A stretch of 64,000 bases of DNA, from NCBI GenBank assembly GCA_021413825.1, contig JAIOPQ010000063.1, forward strand, positions 33,897 through 97,896, in the 5' to 3' direction. A model generated the notes under the pieces. It was not told the origin of the DNA, made no database searches, and was given only the letters and a program-made list of their open reading frames with translations. Positions 16,847 to 25,961 of this stretch are shown in pieces. The translations under genes were made by a program, and so were the position numbers. Source of the DNA: Spirochaetia bacterium (GTDB taxonomy: Bacteria > Spirochaetota > Leptospiria > Leptospirales > Leptonemataceae). How positions within the stretch are numbered: the first letter of the stretch is position 1; each line of letters starts with the position of its first letter.

Positions 16847-18931
16847 ATGAAACATAGAACAATGGCGGGGATTGGATTTGCAATCTCCGGATTTTTAGTA
16901 ATAACGGCAAACTTAAACGCGGAAAGCATTTCGCTTGCGGGGTCCTGGAAATTCTTTCGCGGTGATAATCCGGTCTATGCGAGTGTCGAATTCGAAGATG
17001 ACTCATGGTCCCTGATTAACCTGCCAGCGCGCAAGCTAATGCCTTCAGCAACTGCGGAGAAGAATCCTGAACTCCGTGGGGATGGCTTGAAGCGCGGCTA
17101 TGTATGGTATCGCTTTCGTCTATACTTGAAAGAAAAACCCACTGGAGATTATCTTCTCCAGATCGGGGAGATCATGAATGCAGATGAAACGTATTTAAAC
17201 GGCGAACTGGTTGGTCGCACCGGACGATTCCCGCCGCATTTTCGTTCGGGCTGGTCCAATTTTAGAAGTTATAACGTGAAACAAGGCCTGCTGAAGCAAG
17301 GAGAGAATGTAGTGGCCATTCGTGTTTATTTCGATGGCGAAGCCTGGATTTCAGGACCGATGGAGATGGTTTCACCAGAGATTGGAAGCTCGCGGAAAAT
17401 GCTGCAAGATCTTGCATTACACAGCGGTCTTCAATCGCTTGCTGTTCTGCTATTGGCGGTTGGAGTTTTCTTTCTGTCTTATTACGTGCAGCGTAGGTCA
17501 GAAATTGAAAACCTGTACTTCGCCTTTGCCTGCATAGCCGTTGCCCTGGCGATCGCTCTTCAGTTCTTTGAGAACCTCTACCCCTATTCGCCTTTGTCCT
17601 CTAACTTGACTTTCACAATCACACAAGCCGGCTTGATTTTCTTTGGTCCAATGTTATCGCTCTTTCATAAGTATCAACAGGACGGAAAATCAACAGCGCT
17701 ACGTCTGATCCTCACGCTTGCGCCTCCTCTTGCCGCTACCACTTTGATGCTCCTTGCTGAAGATCGCAGCGGAAAGCTATTCGTGCGAAACGTTTTCCTG
17801 GTTACGATCCCCATTTTTATTCTGGATCTGGTCTGGCGTTCAATCAAAGCTTTGCGAAAAGGCGATAACCGCGGATTCATTGTACTTTTGGGATTGATCC
17901 CCGCCCTCCTCCTCAGCCTGCACGACATACTTGCATTCGGCGTTAACCTGATCGAGAGTAACGTTGCCCTTTTTGTTTACGGATTACCCCTATTCCTCTT
18001 GCTGATCGCGTTGCAGCTAACGCGCCGGTTCGTTCTAAATTTGAATGAAAACGAGCGTTTGAAACTATCATTTAGAAGATTCGTGCCGATTGAATTTCTG
18101 AGCATCCTTGGGAAGCAGACAATTTCCGACATTCGGCTGGGAGATTCTACCGAACGCGAAATGACTGTACTTTTTACAGACATTCGCGAGTTTACAACTC
18201 TTTCAGAAGGGATGACACCGGATGATAATTTTAAATTCCTAAATTCCTATTTAAAAAGAATGGTCCCCGTTATTCGACAAAGCCATGGATTTGTTGATAA
18301 ATACATTGGTGACTCTATTCTCTCGCTTTTCCCTCGCAATCCGTCGGATGCAATCTCTGCTGCAATTTTGATGAACGATGAACTTGCTCGCTTTAACGCA
18401 CAACGCATTCTCAAGGGATTCAGCCCCGTGCGAACGGGTACGGGCATTCACACTGGACGTTTAATGCTCGGAACGATTGGCGAGACCGAGCGTATGGACG
18501 GAACTGTCATTTCCGATGCAGTCAATCTGGCGTCTCGCGTGGAAGGACTCACCAAATTATTCTCTGCGTCCATTCTGGTAACTCAAGAGACCCTGGCGGG
18601 GCTTGACCCTGGTGGTTCATTTCCGCACAGATTGCTTGATCGCGTTCGAGTGGTGGGTAAGACAGTGCCCGCATTCATATTCGAGATTTTGCAAGGAGCA
18701 ACAGCAAGCAATGAGTTTGACATGAAGCAGAAACTCAAGAACCAATTTGAAGAAGCCATCGAGTTATATTTCATTGGTAAGTTTGGTGATGCTATCAGGC
18801 TTCTTGAATCCATAAAGCGAATGAATCCGCTGGATCGGGCTGTTGACATTTATCTGGATCGTGCCCGTCATTTCCAGGCTAATTCTGTGCCGGCTGGATG
18901 GGACGGAGTTACGATTTTAACAGAAAAATAG
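16847..18931 (+). CDS. Membrane adenylate cyclase with extracellular GH2-N-like sensor and seven helices
   Basis: A 694-residue class III cyclase. It has a signal peptide (cut about residue 26), an extracellular beta-sandwich of the galactose-binding/GH2-N type (about 30-180; SLAGSWKFFRG, ADETYLNGELVG), seven helices (about 190-400) and a cyclase homology domain (about 440-620). Catalytic features are intact: metal Asp in FTDIREFT and YIGDSIL, the adenine-specifying Lys in VDKYIGD, and SDAVNLASRVE with the transition-state Asn and Arg. A C-terminal TPR-like helix pair follows. It synthesises cAMP in response to an external ligand, presumably a carbohydrate-like or envelope cue. Its sensor domain is related to those at 55333 and 57200 (shared ADET(F/Y)(V/L)NG). 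Confidence 0.92.
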   Translation: MKHRTMAGIGFAISGFLVITANLNAESISLAGSWKFFRGDNPVYASVEFEDDSWSLINLPARKLMPSATAEKNPELRGDGLKRGYVWYRFRLYLKEKPTGDYLLQIGEIMNADETYLNGELVGRTGRFPPHFRSGWSNFRSYNVKQGLLKQGENVVAIRVYFDGEAWISGPMEMVSPEIGSSRKMLQDLALHSGLQSLAVLLLAVGVFFLSYYVQRRSEIENLYFAFACIAVALAIALQFFENLYPYSPLSSNLTFTITQAGLIFFGPMLSLFHKYQQDGKSTALRLILTLAPPLAATTLMLLAEDRSGKLFVRNVFLVTIPIFILDLVWRSIKALRKGDNRGFIVLLGLIPALLLSLHDILAFGVNLIESNVALFVYGLPLFLLLIALQLTRRFVLNLNENERLKLSFRRFVPIEFLSILGKQTISDIRLGDSTEREMTVLFTDIREFTTLSEGMTPDDNFKFLNSYLKRMVPVIRQSHGFVDKYIGDSILSLFPRNPSDAISAAILMNDELARFNAQRILKGFSPVRTGTGIHTGRLMLGTIGETERMDGTVISDAVNLASRVEGLTKLFSASILVTQETLAGLDPGGSFPHRLLDRVRVVGKTVPAFIFEILQGATASNEFDMKQKLKNQFEEAIELYFIGKFGDAIRLLESIKRMNPLDRAVDIYLDRARHFQANSVPAGWDGVTILTEK

Positions 18932-18963
18932 ACGCATCGGATTCGCACATCTGCCTCAACATT

Positions 18964-19347
18964 TCAGGTCTTTACAAGCCTCTTGAACAGATGGTCAAGC
19001 AGGCCGTGCGGATCATCGCAGATTCCGGTATGAACCTGCGAAGGCTGAATGACTGTGCTCGACGGAGCAACAAGCCAGCCAAATCGTTCCGATTGTGGTT
19101 GCGAAGCTACGGGCCCTCCCTTTGGATCACCAGCAGCAATTGCTTCGCGAACATTCAGATGCAATCTTACGTTCTCCAGATCAATCGAAGGGTCAAGGGC
19201 TAACAGACGTGCTTCATCCACATAGGTCAATGCCTTTAGAAACTTGTGTCTTCGCGCAAAAACAATCACCCCTGCATTGATAAACTCTCCCCGTTCGATT
19301 GCGGGCACAATTCGCCAGGTTGCATATTGATACGCTTCAGCGGGCAT
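18964..19347 (-). CDS. DUF3037 protein
   Basis: A 127-residue protein matching the DUF3037 pattern: Y-A-T-W-R-I-V-P-A-I-E-R-G-E near the start, FINAGVIVFARR, ERFGWLVAPSSTVIQPS and a C-terminal LLDHLFKRLV. The start at 19347 overlaps the end of the HipA-like gene by 11 nt, so the two are co-translated. HipA_2-type kinases and DUF3037 proteins commonly occur as neighbours, and the second protein may be a partner, substrate or antitoxin-like regulator; its activity is unknown. Confidence 0.85.
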   Translation of the reverse strand: MPAEAYQYATWRIVPAIERGEFINAGVIVFARRHKFLKALTYVDEARLLALDPSIDLENVRLHLNVREAIAAGDPKGGPVASQPQSERFGWLVAPSSTVIQPSQVHTGICDDPHGLLDHLFKRLVKT

Positions 19348-20065
19348 TCTCGGCCTCCGCCGCAAATCCTTTATCCGCAACCCGTTTGAGCAGATACGTT
19401 GCGTAGTCTTCAGGAGCATGATTCTTGAACCAATCTTTTGGAGGCATGTTCACAATATTTTCTAGAAGATCTGGAGTTACATGCGAAGACATTCGCGCAT
19501 GCGCATCTAAAATGGAATTTGCAAAAGAAATAAGTACGTGCTTTGAAATGGCTGGAAATGGATTCAATGCCGAATCCACGAGCGCTGCCGATGAATGTTG
19601 TGCAATGAGCGCCGCCCCGTGATCAATCAGCCAGGTACGCGCATGCCAGTTTAGAAGATTGGGATTCTTTGCAGTCCGATCCACATTACCAATCAATGCA
19701 TCGAACCAGACTACATCTGCTGCAAACGTAGCTTTGATGGGCGGTGCAAATGGAAACGCCCCTGGCAGAAAATCCATGCCAAGATTCACTCCATCGCTTG
19801 CCTTTATCAAATCCTGAATTTCAGGATCGGCCTCTGCTGCAGCCAGTTCAGCGCTCACATTTACTAGAACGATTTCTGGGACTGGAAAACCCATCGCCCT
19901 GGCCAATTCTCCTGCAATCACTTCAGCTACCAGGGCAAGCGTTCCCTGACCGGCCCCTCTAAACTTGACTACATACAGTCCCTGGTCGTCTGCTTCCATC
20001 AGACCCGGGAGCGATCCACCTTCACGAAGGGGCGTAACATAGCGCGTGGCAGTAACTGTTCTCAA
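19337..20065 (-). CDS. HipA_2-type (HipA-like) kinase
   Basis: A 242-residue compact kinase of the HipA_2 family. Seen: YVVKFRGAGQGT (ATP-binding Lys), VWFDALIGNVDRTAKNPNLL (catalytic Asp and Asn) and WLIDHGAALI (metal-binding Asp). It lacks the large N-terminal region of Escherichia coli HipA. The best start is TTG at 20065, where family similarity begins (R-T-V-T-A-T-R-Y-V-T-P-L); no ATG is available upstream. Possibly a Ser/Thr kinase acting on a translation or stress target, with the overlapping DUF3037 gene product as partner. It is divergent from the cyclase at 20143. Confidence 0.85.
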   Translation of the reverse strand: MRTVTATRYVTPLREGGSLPGLMEADDQGLYVVKFRGAGQGTLALVAEVIAGELARAMGFPVPEIVLVNVSAELAAAEADPEIQDLIKASDGVNLGMDFLPGAFPFAPPIKATFAADVVWFDALIGNVDRTAKNPNLLNWHARTWLIDHGAALIAQHSSAALVDSALNPFPAISKHVLISFANSILDAHARMSSHVTPDLLENIVNMPPKDWFKNHAPEDYATYLLKRVADKGFAAEAENAR

Positions 20066-20142
20066 CTCGCACAGGATTGACCAGGCATCAGGGGCGTCGA
20101 TTTTTTTAGTAAGGCAGTCGGCCCAGGAACGACATATCGTCC

Positions 20143-21459
20143 ATGAAGAAGCGGTTGCTCATTGCCTCCACATATTCAATTTTCTTTTTCTGCACCTACA
20201 TGGCCTGCAACTTCCTGGGCATCTACGGCATCACGGTTGCTGACTCCGTTTTCTCACTGGTTGGCACGCTTCTACTTACGATACTCACATATATACCGCG
20301 CGCAATCTTCACCGTTAAGAAGCCCTATTCCGGATTTTTCTACTATGGCTATGTTATACCAATTTCAATTGTCTTCATTTCATCGCTAGTATATCGCACG
20401 CCGCTGGCCCTTCCTCTTATTGTAATTTTCATACTTGGCCTTACGGGTTATACCGCAATCAATGCTCCGTTTTCCTCTACGCTGGTCTACGGGATTGCAA
20501 TGGTTTCTGCCTCAGCGGTTACTCTTTTAATGTCCGGATTCCTGGACGTTGATCGAGCAGAATCCATCGCACCGCTAATTCCAACGGGGCTTTTTGTGAT
20601 CGCGTTCGCCCGAATCGCTGGCAGAATCCAGGGACTAAGGGGGCTCGTAGAGCGCGAGCGTGATGCTGTGATTCAACAGAAATCTCTTCTGGAAAAACAG
20701 TACCAATTGCTCGACCAGGAACGAAGTAAATCTGAAAGCCTCTTGCTAAATATTCTGCCCGCAACAATTGCATCAGAGTTAAAAGAAAACGGAACAATTA
20801 GCCCGGTGCTATTCGATTCAACGACCGTAATGTTCACTGACTTCAAGGGTTTTACAGAAATTGCGGAACGGCTAACACCGCGAGAATTAGTGAAGGAACT
20901 CGATTCCTGCTTCTCATATTTTGATTCACAGATGGATCGGTATGGCCTTGAGAAACTTAAGACGATTGGTGATTCTTACATGTGCGCAGGTGGAATTCCC
21001 ATTTCAAATCGCACACATGCAATAGACACGGTACTGGCAGCCATTGAAATCCAGGCTTTCATGCAACAGACTAGAGAAATCAGATCAATGCAAGGATTCC
21101 CATACTGGGAACTCCGAATTGGAATTAATACCGGCCCGCTTGTTGCAGGTGTAATTGGTGCAAAAAAATTCAGTTACGATGTTTGGAGCGACACGGTAAA
21201 TACAGCAAGCCGCATGGAATCGAGCGGAGACGCTGGGCGCATCAACATTTCCCGGGCTACCTATGAAGAAGTTCACGAGTTTTTCGAGTGCGAGTATCGT
21301 GGCCGCATTGCGGCAAAGAACAAAGGCGAAATCGAAATGTATTTTGTAAACGGTATCAAGCCTGGTCTGTCAAAACACGGCGAGGCACGCGTACCAAACG
21401 AACGCTTTGCAGAAATGTACAGAACTGTCCGCGAAGGCCGGCTGGCATTGATCAACTAA
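20143..21459 (+). CDS. Membrane adenylate/guanylate cyclase (six helices plus CHD)
   Basis: A 438-residue class III cyclase with about six N-terminal helices (residues 5-170), a coiled coil (about 175-205) and a cyclase domain (about 215-410): VMFTDFKGFTEI, LEKLKTIGDSYM, and WSDTVNTASRMES with intact metal Asp, Asn and Arg. The catalytic part is closely similar to the C-terminus of the giant protein at 57200-63112, including NILPATIA before and I-K-P-(G/E)-L-S after the domain. These two are paralogues, while the membrane parts differ. Nucleotide specificity is probably cAMP but not certain. It overlaps the convergent lipoprotein gene by 4 nt. Confidence 0.92.
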   Translation: MKKRLLIASTYSIFFFCTYMACNFLGIYGITVADSVFSLVGTLLLTILTYIPRAIFTVKKPYSGFFYYGYVIPISIVFISSLVYRTPLALPLIVIFILGLTGYTAINAPFSSTLVYGIAMVSASAVTLLMSGFLDVDRAESIAPLIPTGLFVIAFARIAGRIQGLRGLVERERDAVIQQKSLLEKQYQLLDQERSKSESLLLNILPATIASELKENGTISPVLFDSTTVMFTDFKGFTEIAERLTPRELVKELDSCFSYFDSQMDRYGLEKLKTIGDSYMCAGGIPISNRTHAIDTVLAAIEIQAFMQQTREIRSMQGFPYWELRIGINTGPLVAGVIGAKKFSYDVWSDTVNTASRMESSGDAGRINISRATYEEVHEFFECEYRGRIAAKNKGEIEMYFVNGIKPGLSKHGEARVPNERFAEMYRTVREGRLALIN

Positions 21460-22598
21460 AGCGGCGGAATCTGAATCAGGCTGTACGGGCGAAGACCAAC
21501 GTTAACCGGCACAGGTGTAATCTGGGCACCTCCGTTTAATGCATCAAATATTCTTATTCCGGGCTGGCTAAAGGACGCATCTCCAGCGTACAAATAACCA
21601 TCTGCATACAATAGCCCGGCGACGGTTCCAGTAGAGGCCGGTGACGTAAACAGTACCGCAGTTCTGACACCGCTGGATGGATTGAACTGCTGCACTGATT
21701 TGTTAAATGCTGCATCAAGGACAGAAACATATCCAAGCGAATCGTTCACAATTTCAACATCGAGTATGTCTCCGGCGGCCGCCGTTTCAGCGAATAGAAA
21801 GCCTGGGCGAAAGGCCCGCGCAGTCAGATCAAAAGCCACAACCCCACCGTCCAGCGCTGAGATGAACCCCAATCGACCGGGACAAGAAACCACCAGGTAC
21901 GGCGATCCAAAAAGAGTGACCCGCTTCAGTCTGCCAAAAGGATTTGGTGCAGGAAAATCATACACACCGGTGACCGTGTTTGTGCGAATATCGATTTCGA
22001 TTAATTTAGAAATCCCGGCTGGTGGAAAATTCGACTGGTTTCTGTCCAGACGCTGCAATGCCACATATAAAAGGTCCCCTTCGAGTAACATTCCGTCCAT
22101 TTCTGGAACTCCATCTGAATCGGCATACGCTGCCAGTGGTATGTTGCCCGCGATAAAGCCTGTAGCCGGCTGAACCATTTGCAGAAAGGATCGCTCATAT
22201 AACGTCACATAGCCCAGTGCATCAGAAACGCGAATATAGTCGTGCGGATTGGAGCCGGAACCAACTGAGAACTCTTGCACGGTCAAAAATCCAAACGAAG
22301 GTTCAAGGACCTGGATGTTATCACGATTCAAACGATTGATGATTGTGACTTGATTATTCTGAAACCGCGCGATTGCATCCGAATGGATCGGAGACAAACC
22401 AGGAATTGGAACACCGTCAGGCGTCATTGAAGTAAACCTACCTGCAGAACCAAAATCTGTGCTTACGATTCCAACGCGCCCAGAAGAGGATCTCCCGGAA
22501 AGCAACGTATAGATCGGCGGTCTTTCAATGTCCTTGCAGCCTATAAGAAGCACTAGTATCGCAAGCAAAACCCTAAAACCTGTAGCTGATTGTTCCAT
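21456..22598 (-). CDS. Beta-propeller-like surface lipoprotein, possible BtuG-type cobalamin-binding protein
   Basis: A 380-residue lipoprotein: ATG 22598 preceded by GGGAGGT, with lipobox VLLIGC (Cys21). The mature chain consists of repeated beta-strand units typical of YncE-like propellers (VGIVSTDFGSAG, DILDVEIVNDSLGYVSV, GLLYADGYLYAGD). It overlaps the BtuB-like gene by 26 nt and lies downstream of the same cobalamin riboswitch. In Bacteroides, a surface beta-propeller lipoprotein (BtuG) caps BtuB and captures vitamin B12; position and fold suggest an analogous role here, but sequence homology to BtuG cannot be checked by eye. An earlier in-frame ATG at 22628 would destroy the signal peptide. 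Confidence 0.75.
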   Translation of the reverse strand: MEQSATGFRVLLAILVLLIGCKDIERPPIYTLLSGRSSSGRVGIVSTDFGSAGRFTSMTPDGVPIPGLSPIHSDAIARFQNNQVTIINRLNRDNIQVLEPSFGFLTVQEFSVGSGSNPHDYIRVSDALGYVTLYERSFLQMVQPATGFIAGNIPLAAYADSDGVPEMDGMLLEGDLLYVALQRLDRNQSNFPPAGISKLIEIDIRTNTVTGVYDFPAPNPFGRLKRVTLFGSPYLVVSCPGRLGFISALDGGVVAFDLTARAFRPGFLFAETAAAGDILDVEIVNDSLGYVSVLDAAFNKSVQQFNPSSGVRTAVLFTSPASTGTVAGLLYADGYLYAGDASFSQPGIRIFDALNGGAQITPVPVNVGLRPYSLIQIPPL

Positions 22599-24609
22599 TG
22601 ACGGACCTCCCGGGCAAAGGATACCCAATTACATCTTCCATACGTTGATCGAGTAAATTCTTAATATTAATACCAAACAGCAATTCGTGTGTGTCTGATT
22701 TGATAGCGGTATAGTTTAAAAAACATCCATACACCCATCGACCAGATTGATAAGATGTATATTCGTTGGTGCGATCACGAAACACAGCGCCTATGTAATC
22801 GGCATCCGCACCCAACTCAAACTTTCCTATAAAGAGTGTCAGGCCTCCGTGCATGTCGTGCATGGGTCTTAGAGGTAAATATTTTCCTCTCAAATACGTT
22901 ACGTCGCTGTAATTGATTGCTTTCTGGTAGGTGTAGTTTGTGTAAGCGCGAACAGTCTTTAAAATAAATAAACTGACCGATGCTTCAACTCCAGTGATTC
23001 GCGCTGCATCAACATTCTCTGGTCTGAGCGAAAACTGTGAATTAGGAACCAGCAGGATCATGTCGCTTATGTCTTTGCGAAAAGCAGTAACTGAAAACTC
23101 AGCCGGCATCCGCTTATCTTTGGTAAGTAGGGAAAGGCCGCCTTCCAGGTTTCTGGATCGCTCCGGCTTGAGATTCGGGTTCCCAATCACGCTACCTTTT
23201 TCCCCAAATAATTCGAGAAAAGTCGGGATCCTGCGCTCGTCGCTTCCTCCAGCTCGCAGGCGGAAGTCTGCCATAGGGACACGGAAAAATGTTACAAGAG
23301 TACTGAGGCCGCCTGTTTTAAATTCGATTTTGCGTTTTTCTGGATTTCCAAATTCAACGATTGCCCTATTTCTAAAATCCGGGAATCGATCGCGATACGA
23401 TTCGTACCTAAACGACGGCAGGATCAGGATTCGCTTATCCCAGAACGAGAATTCATCTTCGATATGAAAGGCTGAGTGATTGCGAAATCGTGCAGGAACC
23501 TTTGTAGTACGCTCACCTAAACGATTCTTCAGTTCTTGATGATATTCTTCACGTTCCTCACCAAAGAACAAACGAATTGTCTGGAATGCGGCCGGAAGAA
23601 TGAACGAAGGCATCATGTGAATTCCGTACGTATCGAGTTGCCCTCTGGAATTGGAAGAGCCCGATGAAAACTCCTGCAGTGGATCGTAGAACTTCTCCCG
23701 ATAGTACGTGTAATAGCCCCTGGTTTCAAGTCTGAACCAATCTGCTCCAAGGCCCTTTGAATCCGATCCAAGGCCAACCGTATTCCTGAGTATTTCTCGC
23801 TCTGTTTTTTCTGTCTGCCGATTCCCAGGACCGGGAACGCCGTGCATCCTGTAGCCAAGATCATCTACTATCTTAAAGTCAGTATTCCCTTTTCCGATCG
23901 AACCATAGCCTGTGAGGCCAGCATCTTTTGATTGAGCGTTCTTTCTTCTATCATCAAAATCGTCAAATTCATTGATCAAAGGAGTCCCATTGTTATTTCG
24001 AAATTTAAAATTCTGATCGGATCGGCCGGCATGGCCAGAAATCGAATAACGGTTACGCCAGGGATTAATTTCTGTTGTCTCATCAGACAGCGGAGAATGG
24101 CCCCATGTTTGTGCCGCGAGATCAACGGTCTTTTCAGTTCCGCCGCGTAAACGAACCTTGTTTCCCGGACTGTCCTCGCCCATTCCAGGCAGAAGGTTCA
24201 CAGCCCCTCCAATCGCACTGCCAGAAAGTTGAGTGGACTGACCGGATCTGTAGACCTGTACTCGATCGATTCCATCGAGGTTGTAATCTGCAAGGTTTGC
24301 TTCACCTGTGACCGCGTTGTTCAATGGAATTCCATCCAGGAAGAGATTCGTCTGGTTTGGATTTGATCCTCGAATTGAAATGCTACTTTGAGCCGCATCA
24401 CCGCCATAGCGCTTCACACGGACAGAAGCTTCGCGCTCAAGTGTATCAGCCAGAGTCCTTGACCTTGTTCGGTCATCGGACAGATTGATTTCGGTTGCTG
24501 AGGCAGGATGATCGGCTAACGTCTGTTTCTTTCCAACTATTTCTACTGTTGCCTGGGCATAGGCTGCGCCTGAGAAAACAAGGAATGTAAATGCGAATAG
24601 ATTACGCAA
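22573..24609 (-). CDS. btuB: BtuB-like TonB-dependent outer-membrane receptor (vitamin B12)
   Basis: An outer-membrane transporter of about 678 residues. Signal peptide (NLFAFTFLVFSGAAYA), TonB-box-like ATVEIVGKK, plug domain (about 30-140; SISIRGSNPNQTNLFLDGIP, IDRVQVYRSGQST) and a 22-strand-type barrel ending in a terminal aromatic (N-G-T-I-S-Y-R-F). A cobalamin riboswitch directly upstream makes B12 or a corrinoid the likely substrate. I prefer the TTG at 24609, which has GGAGG 4 nt upstream and begins the signal peptide cleanly; ATG codons at 24654 and 24636 lie in frame but have poor ribosome sites. It is co-transcribed with the overlapping propeller lipoprotein gene. Confidence 0.88.
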   Translation of the reverse strand: MRNLFAFTFLVFSGAAYAQATVEIVGKKQTLADHPASATEINLSDDRTRSRTLADTLEREASVRVKRYGGDAAQSSISIRGSNPNQTNLFLDGIPLNNAVTGEANLADYNLDGIDRVQVYRSGQSTQLSGSAIGGAVNLLPGMGEDSPGNKVRLRGGTEKTVDLAAQTWGHSPLSDETTEINPWRNRYSISGHAGRSDQNFKFRNNNGTPLINEFDDFDDRRKNAQSKDAGLTGYGSIGKGNTDFKIVDDLGYRMHGVPGPGNRQTEKTEREILRNTVGLGSDSKGLGADWFRLETRGYYTYYREKFYDPLQEFSSGSSNSRGQLDTYGIHMMPSFILPAAFQTIRLFFGEEREEYHQELKNRLGERTTKVPARFRNHSAFHIEDEFSFWDKRILILPSFRYESYRDRFPDFRNRAIVEFGNPEKRKIEFKTGGLSTLVTFFRVPMADFRLRAGGSDERRIPTFLELFGEKGSVIGNPNLKPERSRNLEGGLSLLTKDKRMPAEFSVTAFRKDISDMILLVPNSQFSLRPENVDAARITGVEASVSLFILKTVRAYTNYTYQKAINYSDVTYLRGKYLPLRPMHDMHGGLTLFIGKFELGADADYIGAVFRDRTNEYTSYQSGRWVYGCFLNYTAIKSDTHELLFGINIKNLLDQRMEDVIGYPLPGRSVNGTISYRF

Positions 24610-24664
24610 AGCGCCTCCGGTGTCCCAGGGCCCCATGCCATGCAGCACTCTCATACCTCGAAGA

Positions 24665-24800
24665 GTGGGTGCGGGGAAGATCTGGCTCAGGATTATTCAT
24701 CCATTACAGTTGCGGGTCAGCGCGGGAATCCCATAGGTCACCCGACTTCCTCCCAGGAGGATTACAGATTTTTTGCCGAACATGGCCCGGCAATCCTTTT
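24665..24800 (-). promoter_or_regulatory. Cobalamin riboswitch
   Basis: On the minus strand the sequence contains the B12 box GCTGACCCGCAACTGTAA (24706-24723), preceded by GGGAGGAAGTCGGGTG and a matching GATTCCCGC stem, and followed by GAGCCAGA. This is the order of P3, J3/4, P6 and the conserved AGCCAG segment of the cobalamin riboswitch. The P6 extension is short. It ends about 55 nt before the preferred btuB start; between them a CACTCT/AGAGTG hairpin and the GGAGG site could form the expression platform. Aptamer edges are approximate. Confidence 0.88.
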
Positions 24801-24821
24801 ACTCCGGTGTTCTGAGCGAGC

Positions 24822-25865
24822 CTATTTCTTGGGTACAGGCAAGGTACGCGTCTGTCCAGGCAGGCGGTCTGCCCCCTGCACTGCAAACATCCAACCAGGA
24901 TATTCCGGACTGAGGGCACTTACGCTATCAAGTTCTTTCAAATCCTCATCTGTGAGTTTGACCTCGGTTGCTTTAAGATTATCGTCAAGCTGGTCGCGCC
25001 GTTTTGCTCCGATGATTACGCTGGTTACAGTTGGCTGCGCCAGTACCCATGCCAGAGCAATCCGTGCGGCACTAACGTTATGCGCTTTCCCAATCTTGAT
25101 TAGAACGTCAATTATGCCATACGCCTTTTCTTTGTTCACCGGGGGAAAATCAAATTTTGAACGACGACCTGCATCATCCTGATTTGAACGGGTAAATTTA
25201 CCGGATAGAAAGCCACCAGCAAGCGGACTCCAGACCAACAGGCCCACATTTTGATCTTTGAGTACCGGAACAATTTCTCGCTCCAGTTCGCGGCCGGCAA
25301 GGGAATAGTAGGATTGGATGCTCTTGAACGATTCCAGATTATATTGCTTTGAAATTCCAAGACACTTCATCAAATGCCATCCAGCCAGATTGGATGCGCC
25401 GATGTATCTGACTTTTCCGCTTCGCACAAGATCGTCTAACGTGCGGAGGGTGTCTTCAAAATCTGCAAGCACGTCAAAACCGTGGATCTGAAAAAGATCA
25501 ATGTAGTCCGTGCCAAGCCGCTTCAAACTTTCTTCCACCGACTGCATTATATGGACACGCGATAGCCCGGTTTCATTTGGCCCCGGACCCATTCTGCCCC
25601 TGGCTTTGGTTGCAATAATTACATCCTTTCTTTTGGACCCGAGGGCTTTCCCAAGGAGCTTCTCAGATTCGCCAAAGGCATACACATTGGCCGTGTCAAA
25701 AAAATTGATTCCGGAGTCAATGGAGGCATGAACAAGCTCATCTGCCTCTTTCTGATCCAGATTTCCAATCATGCCCCAGATGCCGTCCTTGCCGCCAAAC
25801 GTCATGGCCCCAAGGCAGAGTTCAGAGACGAGCAGGCCGGTATTGGAAAGTGGACGATATTGCAT
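24822..25865 (-). CDS. Aldo/keto reductase
   Basis: A 347-residue NADPH-dependent TIM-barrel oxidoreductase. Catalytic tetrad visible: Asp and Tyr in FFDTANVYAFGESE, Lys in IATKARG and His in LFQIHGFD. The C-terminal cofactor segment is SVIIGAKRRDQLDDNL. The start at 25865 (Met-Gln-Tyr-Arg-Pro-Leu) fits the family's usual N-terminus; the frame is open upstream without coding similarity. Length is normal for the AKR superfamily. It lies upstream of the btuB riboswitch on the same strand, with only about 20 nt between. It starts divergently from the kinase gene at 25962. Confidence 0.93.
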   Translation of the reverse strand: MQYRPLSNTGLLVSELCLGAMTFGGKDGIWGMIGNLDQKEADELVHASIDSGINFFDTANVYAFGESEKLLGKALGSKRKDVIIATKARGRMGPGPNETGLSRVHIMQSVEESLKRLGTDYIDLFQIHGFDVLADFEDTLRTLDDLVRSGKVRYIGASNLAGWHLMKCLGISKQYNLESFKSIQSYYSLAGRELEREIVPVLKDQNVGLLVWSPLAGGFLSGKFTRSNQDDAGRRSKFDFPPVNKEKAYGIIDVLIKIGKAHNVSAARIALAWVLAQPTVTSVIIGAKRRDQLDDNLKATEVKLTDEDLKELDSVSALSPEYPGWMFAVQGADRLPGQTRTLPVPKK

Positions 25866-25961
25866 TCTTAGAATGTAATGCCAGTTAGAAAATCGGCGAG
25901 ATATTCCTGGTCTAAATCTTAACCGTTTGACATTTCGCGCCGCCGGGAAGCATAGTGCGCC

